Shown piece after piece: positions 1-5,907 of a stretch of DNA of 5,907 bases (the stretch's first letter is position 1; the number at the start of each line of letters is the position of its first letter). Origin of the DNA: Thioalkalivibrio sp. (GTDB lineage: Bacteria > Pseudomonadota > Gammaproteobacteria > Ectothiorhodospirales > Ectothiorhodospiraceae). Location of the stretch: the NCBI GenBank assembly GCA_003553165.1, contig PUOZ01000143.1, positions 1 to 5,907 of the forward strand, in the 5' to 3' direction. The notes under the pieces were generated by a model. The model saw nothing but the letters and a program-made list of their open reading frames with translations, searched no databases and was not told where the DNA came from. The position numbers were made by a program, and so were the translations under genes.

Positions 1-1
1 C

Positions 2-655
2 ATCTCCGTAGCCGAGGATACGGGTTTGATCCTGCCGATCGGGGAGTGGGTGCTCCGAACCGCCTGCATGCAGGCGGCACAATGGCGCGCCGGCGGACAC
101 TCGCTGCGCGTTGCCGTGAATCTGTCCCCTGTGCAGTTTCGCGACCCGCTGCTGTTCGACCGCGTGACCCGCTGCATGTCCGAGGCCGGATTAGCACCTG
201 AATACCTGGAACTAGAGGTAACCGAGAGTGCGCTCATGGATGAGAACCCGGAAACCGTGAAGGCGCTTCATGCCCTGCGTGAGACCGGCCTGCAGTTCTC
301 CCTGGATGATTTCGGGACGGGGTACTCTTCGATGAGCTACCTGAAACGCCTGCCACTGAGCAATCTCAAGGTGGACAGAGCGTTCATACAGGGGCTTCCC
401 GGTGATGCGGAGAACCACGCCATCGTCAGCGCGATCCTCTCCCTGGCCGGTCACCTGGGATTCAGCACCACCGCGGAAGGAATCGAGACGTTTGACCAGG
501 CCGTGCTTCTGAAGCAATTGCACTGCGACTTGCTGCAGGGATTTTACTTCGCCAGGCCCTTACCTGCCGAAGAGATCGACGCCGTGTTGCGGCAGCGCTG
601 GGACCTCGATGCGCCGATCGCAGAAGGCGAGGACGGACCGAAATATGTCCCCTGA
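2..655 (+). CDS. EAL-domain c-di-GMP phosphodiesterase, C-terminal part (5' end outside window)
   Basis: Hydrolyses cyclic di-GMP to linear pGpG if active; EAL domains act in the cytoplasm, often fused to GGDEF, PAS or receiver domains. The frame is open to the left edge, so the start is missing; the TTG near 26 is an internal leucine codon. Of 217 visible residues, nearly all belong to the EAL domain. Visible motifs, numbered from the first full codon: NLSPVQF (N40), ELEVTES (E72, E75), DDFGTGYSS (D102, D103), LKVDRAFI (K123, D125), AEGIET (E159, E162) and QGFYFARPL (Q179). These are the metal-binding and catalytic positions of the family, and the DDFGTGYSS loop is intact, so an active enzyme is expected. 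The EAL signature itself should lie roughly 20 residues before the window. A short acidic tail ends the protein. Whether a GGDEF or receiver domain precedes it cannot be seen. Confidence 0.95.
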   Translation: MSVAEDTGLILPIGEWVLRTACMQAAQWRAGGHSLRVAVNLSPVQFRDPLLFDRVTRCMSEAGLAPEYLELEVTESALMDENPETVKALHALRETGLQFSLDDFGTGYSSMSYLKRLPLSNLKVDRAFIQGLPGDAENHAIVSAILSLAGHLGFSTTAEGIETFDQAVLLKQLHCDLLQGFYFARPLPAEEIDAVLRQRWDLDAPIAEGEDGPKYVP

Positions 656-660
656 CGAGC

Positions 661-670
661 CGGAAATCGA
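661..670. repeat. Direct repeat CGGAAATCGA, copy 1
   Basis: Ten-base repeat identical to 785-794, lying just after the EAL stop codon. Both copies are preceded by GAG (with one extra C here) and followed by GCGCGGG after a short variable spacer. It could be a paired regulator-binding site; this is inference from the repeat alone. Confidence 0.5.
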
Positions 671-784
671 AAGCGCGGGAATGGTGCCGCTTCAGAGGTG
701 ACGGCTCAGCTCCTCGGTAGCACGGTGTTCCCCGGGCGCTCGCCGGACTCGTTCTGCGAGACTGCTGGACTGACGTCTCCGGAG

Positions 785-794
785 CGGAAATCGA
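785..794. repeat. Direct repeat CGGAAATCGA, copy 2
   Basis: Second copy of the ten-base repeat at 661-670, 124 bp further on and 34 bp before the start codon of the binding-protein gene. It is followed by CTTTTT and then GCGCGGG. Its place in the presumed 5' leader or promoter region fits a regulatory role, but no function is shown. Confidence 0.5.
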
Positions 795-816
795 CTTTTT
801 GCGCGGGCCAACCGAC

Positions 817-822
817 AAGGGA
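817..822 (+). promoter_or_regulatory. Ribosome binding site of the solute-binding protein gene
   Basis: AAGGGA lies 6 bases before the ATG at 829 and decides the start. An in-frame TTG at 799 would add ten hydrophilic residues ahead of the signal peptide and has no comparable Shine-Dalgarno sequence. Confidence 0.7.
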
Positions 823-828
823 AATATC

Positions 829-1881
829 ATGACACTGATTCGCTGGTTTTCAGGTTTGGTCTTTTTCGCCCTGGCATCCTCTGCGTGGTCAGACGCTGCC
901 GACACTCCAAGGGAACTGGTTTTCCTGACCTGGGCGGATTACATGGACCCGGAACTCATTGAACGCTTCGAGGAAGCGTTTGATGTCACGATCCGCATGG
1001 TGTATTTCAAGGGTGATGACCATCGCAACGACCTGCTGATCATGAGTGACGCCACGGGCTACGACGTGATAATCCTCAACGATGTTGAGATCGGCAATTA
1101 CCGGCAACGGGGCTGGCTCGCGCCGCTCAGCGAGCAGGACGTTCCCAACCTGCGCCATATCGATCCGCGGTGGCTCAAGGCCTTCTCTGCCGCCGAGGGC
1201 TACGCGGTCCCCGTGCTGTGGGGTACCTTCGGGATCGGCTACCGGGAGGATCTGGTGCCCGAGCCCATCGAGTCCTGGATGCAGCTCATGGAGCCCGCAG
1301 AGGCGTTGCAGGGGAAACTCGTGATGATCCGGCAGCTGCGGGACCTGATCGGTGTGGCTCTTAAGGCGCTGGGGTACTCGGTCAACAGCCGTGACGCCGC
1401 CGAGCTCGCCGAAGCCGAGCGCCTGCTGCTGGCGCAGAAGCCCTTCGTGGGTTCCTACGGCTATGTCTCGCTCACCGAGGAGAGCAGCCTGATCACCGGA
1501 GAGGCGGCTGCGGCGACGATGTACAACGGGGACGTGCTGATGCTCCAGGAATATGACGAGCGGATTCAGTTCGTTCTTCCCAGGGAGGGCAGTTTTCTCT
1601 GGGTCGACTATCTCGCAGTGCTTGCCGCCTCACCAAATCATGCTCTGGCCAAGGCTTTCGTGAATTTTCTGAACGAGCCGGAGCATGCGGCCCAGTGGGC
1701 GGAATATGTTTACATGGCCACCGCGAACCGGTCCGCGAAGGCCCTGCTGAGCGAGGACTTCCTGACGGACCCGATGGTCTTTCCCGACGAGGAAACCATG
1801 GGCAAGCTGGAGTTCCTTGAGCCTCTGCCGCCGCGCACGGCGCGGCGATGGAATGCGATATTCAACCAGGTGGTTCAATAG
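829..1881 (+). CDS. Periplasmic polyamine-type solute-binding protein (PotD/NspS-like), probable sensor partner of the downstream kinase
   Basis: A 350-residue secreted binding protein of the spermidine/putrescine family (PotD, PotF, NspS). Residues 1 to about 21-23 form a signal peptide: Arg5, a hydrophobic core [10 protein letters not shown], then cleavage near AWS-DA. The mature part starts with [12 protein letters not shown], the family opening strand whose Trp35 and Tyr38 match aromatic ligand contacts of PotD. Further landmarks are [10 protein letters not shown] (59-68), [22 protein letters not shown] (Tyr232, where PotD has Trp) and FLWVDYLAV (Trp258, Asp260, the Trp-x-Asp pair that binds the amine in PotD). 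From a by-eye comparison, the aspartate PotD has near the LGYS segment (its Asp168) appears to be Gln here, so the ligand may differ from spermidine. No permease or ATPase gene is visible; the kinase starts 11 bp after the stop. [10 protein letters not shown] and the LWVD segment recall NspS-type sensors more than transport proteins, from memory and not aligned. Ligand unknown. Confidence 0.85.
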   Translation: MTLIRWFSGLVFFALASSAWSDAADTPRELVFLTWADYMDPELIERFEEAFDVTIRMVYFKGDDHRNDLLIMSDATGYDVIILNDVEIGNYRQRGWLAPLSEQDVPNLRHIDPRWLKAFSAAEGYAVPVLWGTFGIGYREDLVPEPIESWMQLMEPAEALQGKLVMIRQLRDLIGVALKALGYSVNSRDAAELAEAERLLLAQKPFVGSYGYVSLTEESSLITGEAAAATMYNGDVLMLQEYDERIQFVLPREGSFLWVDYLAVLAASPNHALAKAFVNFLNEPEHAAQWAEYVYMATANRSAKALLSEDFLTDPMVFPDEETMGKLEFLEPLPPRTARRWNAIFNQVVQ

Positions 1882-1883
1882 GA
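1880..1883 (+). promoter_or_regulatory. Ribosome binding site of the hybrid kinase gene
   Basis: AGGA, overlapping the TAG stop codon of the binding-protein gene, lies 9 bases before the ATG at 1893. This favours 1893 over the in-frame ATG at 1848, which would place a polar 15-residue extension before the first membrane helix. Stop-codon/RBS overlap suggests translational coupling. Confidence 0.6.
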
Positions 1884-1892
1884 ATCTCACCG

Positions 1893-5057
<3,165 letters not shown>

Positions 5058-5145
5058 CCAATGCGGCGGCGGCCTGAGCGAGGGTCCTCACCCATCATCA
5101 CCGACCGATTGTCCGGTCAACCCCGAGCACCATTGGGTTCGCTGC

Positions 5146-5313
5146 TCAATCGAATGCGATGGGGGTGAAGTCCGACTTCGTGGCACCGCACTCGGGGCAG
5201 ACCCAGTCGTCCGGGAGATCTTCCCATCGGGTTCCAGGCGGGATTCCCTCATCCGGAAGCCCCTCTGCCTCATCGTAGAGAAAACCACAGGTATTGCACT
5301 CGTAGGTGTTCAT
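5146..5313 (-). CDS. Rubredoxin
   Basis: A 55-residue cytoplasmic one-electron carrier with a single Fe bound by four cysteines: CNTCG (Cys6, Cys9) and CPECG (Cys39, Cys42). Length, the [21 protein letters not shown] region and the early Tyr4 are standard for the family. Start: two ATGs are adjacent (5316 and 5313); GGAGG at 5319-5323 (complement) stands 5 bases before the second but only 2 before the first, so 5313 is preferred. The frame stays open upstream to about 5490, but that part shows no rubredoxin-like or other recognisable sequence. The gene converges on the kinase with 88 bp between stops and has no rubredoxin reductase or alkane hydroxylase beside it, so its partner (oxidative-stress reductase, hydroxylase or photosystem assembly in various bacteria) is unknown. 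A small hairpin CGCGA-TGGTG-TCGCG (5328-5342) lies just upstream of the RBS. It looks like an independent gene, not part of the sensing operon. Confidence 0.97.
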   Translation of the reverse strand: MNTYECNTCGFLYDEAEGLPDEGIPPGTRWEDLPDDWVCPECGATKSDFTPIAFD

Positions 5314-5318
5314 CATCC

Positions 5319-5323
5319 CCTCC
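5319..5323 (-). promoter_or_regulatory. Ribosome binding site of rubredoxin
   Basis: The complement reads GGGAGGGG across 5317-5324, a strong Shine-Dalgarno sequence. The best core, GGAGG, is spaced 5 bases from the ATG at 5313 and decides between two tandem ATG codons. Confidence 0.75.
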
Positions 5324-5422
5324 CAATCGCGATGGTGTCGCGGGTTCAACCGCGCAAATTCTAACGGAAGTGCAACGATGACTACGACCGTCGTTTCCCA
5401 ACCCCGGGGATTGCCAGCCCCA

Positions 5423-5500
5423 AGGGCAAGACGACGAAGGAGTTTCGGACCCCCAAGCTGAACGCAAGGGTACTGCGGTAGCCAGGGCAAGGGCGACGAA
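5423..5500. repeat. Imperfect direct repeat pair in the intergenic region
   Basis: AGGGCAAGACGACGAA (5423-5438) and AGGGCAAGGGCGACGAA (5484-5500) differ by one substitution and one inserted G, with starts 61 bp apart. The second copy runs up to the hairpin at 5501-5517. No known element is recognised. Confidence 0.4.
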
Positions 5501-5517
5501 TACCGGCAGCACCGGTA
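5501..5517. repeat. Hairpin TACCGG-CAGCA-CCGGTA
   Basis: A perfect 6-bp inverted repeat with a 5-base loop. Neither side is followed by a T-run, so it is not a typical intrinsic terminator. It may be a site or simply part of the structured non-coding region. Confidence 0.45.
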
Positions 5518-5581
5518 ACAACACTCTTGCGCACCAACGCTCCGCAGATAGCCGGATTGCCACAGCTTCGAGGCCCCCCTG

Positions 5582-5652
5582 TGGGAGGCCAGCCTCTGGG
5601 CGAACGTTTCCCAGCGTTAGGTCTCCGAGAGGGCTCGGCGGCTCGCCTCCCA
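5582..5652. repeat. 71-bp imperfect palindrome, REP/BIME-like
   Basis: TGGGAGGC (5582-5589) pairs perfectly with GCCTCCCA (5645-5652). After one C/C mismatch, AGCC (5591-5594) pairs with GGCT (5640-5643); after one more mismatch, CTGGGC (5596-5601) pairs with GCTCGG (5633-5638) using two G-U pairs. That gives 18 paired positions of 20 around a 31-base centre. The arms can instead fold locally: CTGGG with CCCAG (5610-5614), and CCGAG (5625-5629) with CTCGG (5634-5638), giving a cloverleaf-like shape. The left arm reads TGTGGGAGGC starting at 5580, resembling the head of pseudomonad and xanthomonad REP elements, and the right arm is an inverted near-copy, as in two-REP units. The family assignment is inference. 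Confidence 0.6.
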
Positions 5653-5706
5653 AAAGGGAAGCCCATGCGCGGGGGGCGCCGCCACGGTCATCCGCTGTCC
5701 CGAACA

Positions 5707-5723
5707 CCTGATGCCCGATCAGG
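5707..5723. repeat. Hairpin CCTGAT-GCCCG-ATCAGG
   Basis: A perfect 6-bp inverted repeat with a 5-base loop, 55 bp from the larger palindrome. No T-run directly follows on either strand, so a terminator role is doubtful. It may belong to the same repeated intergenic element. Confidence 0.45.
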
Positions 5724-5857
5724 CGGCCTTGCTTTATTGCTGTCATCCCGGACCCCCTTCTCCGCATGAGGGCCGCTCTCCGACTATTGCGAGCGAGTTC
5801 GGTAGCCTGCACCCTGGCGCAACGCTTTCTCGACTCGGCGTCCGCGCCCTGCCGAAC

Positions 5858-5887
5858 GCCAACTGCTTCATTCGTCGAAAGCCAACT
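5858..5887. repeat. Short direct repeat GCCAACT
   Basis: GCCAACT occurs at 5858-5864 and 5881-5887, a spacing of 23 bp (about two helical turns), immediately before the palindrome at 5889. It might be part of a regulatory region for a gene beyond the right edge; seven bases is short enough for chance. Confidence 0.3.
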
Positions 5888-5888
5888 C

Positions 5889-5904
5889 ACCCTGTGCACA
5901 GGGT
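5889..5904. promoter_or_regulatory. 16-bp perfect palindrome, possible operator
   Basis: ACCCTGTGCACAGGGT is identical to its reverse complement with no spacer. Such uninterrupted symmetry suits a homodimeric regulator. It lies 3 bp from the right edge, so the gene it may serve is not visible. I do not recognise it as the site of a named regulator. Confidence 0.4.
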
Positions 5905-5907
5905 CCC

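Larger units (their letters stand above)
656..828. other. Intergenic gap upstream of the binding-protein/kinase operon
   Basis: These 173 bp hold no convincing reading frame. The gap is flanked by two copies of CGGAAATCGA (661-670 and 785-794), each followed at a short distance by GCGCGGG (673-679 and 801-807). A perfect 8-bp palindrome CTCCGGAG sits at 777-784, and GAGAC (758-762) pairs with GTCTC (775-779). I see no clear sigma-70 promoter and no hairpin with a T-run that would end the EAL transcript, so either read-through from the EAL gene or an atypical promoter here is possible. Confidence 0.6.
5325..5907. other. Long intergenic region without a convincing gene, rich in inverted repeats
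   Basis: About 580 bp with no reading frame that resembles a protein family on either strand. Open frames exist (for example minus strand up to 5899 and plus strand 5527-5769), but their translations are rich in Arg, Pro, Ser and Gly, lack domains, and run through clear palindromes, as expected of open frames in GC-rich non-coding DNA. The first part presumably carries the rubredoxin promoter (minus strand). The rest contains hairpins at 5501-5517, 5582-5652 and 5707-5723, a near-direct repeat (5423-5438 and 5484-5500) and a perfect palindrome at 5889-5904. A decayed gene cannot be excluded. Confidence 0.55.

Noticed and set aside
799..828. In-frame TTG as an upstream start of the binding-protein gene
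   Set aside because: It would put ten hydrophilic residues before the signal peptide and has no good ribosome site; the ATG at 829 has AAGGGA 6 bases ahead.
1848..1892. In-frame ATG at 1848 as the start of the kinase, overlapping the binding-protein gene by 34 bp
   Set aside because: The 15 extra residues are polar and precede the first membrane helix; AGGA at 1880-1883 fits the ATG at 1893 better. It is not strictly excluded.
5082..5118. Small hairpins between the convergent kinase and rubredoxin genes (GGGT-cctc-ACCC at 5082-5093; GACCG/CGGTC at 5103-5118) as a bidirectional terminator
   Set aside because: Stems are only 4 and 5 bp and no T-run follows on either strand, so an intrinsic terminator is not supported.
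5358..5375. Rubredoxin promoter on the minus strand using TAGAAT (5358-5363) as -10 and TTGCAC (5370-5375) as -35
   Set aside because: The two boxes are only 6 bp apart; no acceptable -35 box lies 16-18 bp from TAGAAT. TAGAAT alone may still be a -10 element.
5314..5490. Longer rubredoxin frame beginning near 5490 on the minus strand
   Set aside because: The extra 59 or so residues resemble no domain, while the 55-residue form has the standard family length and a strong ribosome site.
5616..5622. GTTAGGT matching the integron attC core GTTRRRY inside the palindrome
   Set aside because: The degenerate 7-mer is expected about once per kilobase, no matching RYYYAAC partner was found at the right distance, and there is no integrase or cassette gene here.
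5270..5899. Long minus-strand open frame overlapping the rubredoxin start
   Set aside because: It covers palindromes and the start of rubredoxin in another frame, has biased composition and no recognisable domain; it looks like a chance open frame in GC-rich DNA.

Overview
The window looks like a chromosomal segment of a GC-rich proteobacterium, most likely a gammaproteobacterium. This rests on the dense high-GC codon use, a tripartite phosphorelay kinase, a PotD/NspS-type periplasmic protein, a stand-alone rubredoxin, and a REP-like intergenic palindrome with a TGTGGGAG head. The taxonomic guess is inference and weak below class level.

Layout. (1) 2-655 (+) is the 3' end of a c-di-GMP phosphodiesterase (EAL) gene whose start lies outside the window. 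(2) 656-828 is a gap without a gene, bounded by two copies of a 10-bp direct repeat. (3) 829-1881 (+) encodes a secreted polyamine-type solute-binding protein with no permease or ATPase genes in view. (4) 1893-5057 (+), only 11 bp downstream, encodes a 1054-residue membrane hybrid histidine kinase ordered TM, double-Cache-like sensor, TM, HAMP, coiled coil, HisKA, HATPase_c, REC, REC, HPt. (5) 5146-5313 (-) is a convergent 55-residue rubredoxin. (6) About 590 bp to the right edge hold no convincing gene but contain several inverted repeats, including a 71-bp imperfect palindrome and a 16-bp perfect palindrome.

How the genes may work together. The solute-binding protein and kinase look like one two-gene operon forming a periplasmic sensing unit, in which the binding protein would capture a ligand (polyamine by family) and report it to the kinase sensor domain. 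This parallels the known LuxP-LuxQ, TorT-TorS and NspS-MbaA pairs. The kinase has every element of a His-Asp-His relay but no DNA-binding output and no separate response regulator in view. The EAL enzyme upstream makes a c-di-GMP output attractive: NspS, a PotD-like protein of Vibrio cholerae, controls a c-di-GMP enzyme directly. Here a kinase stands where NspS has its GGDEF-EAL partner. The link to the EAL gene is inference from position only.
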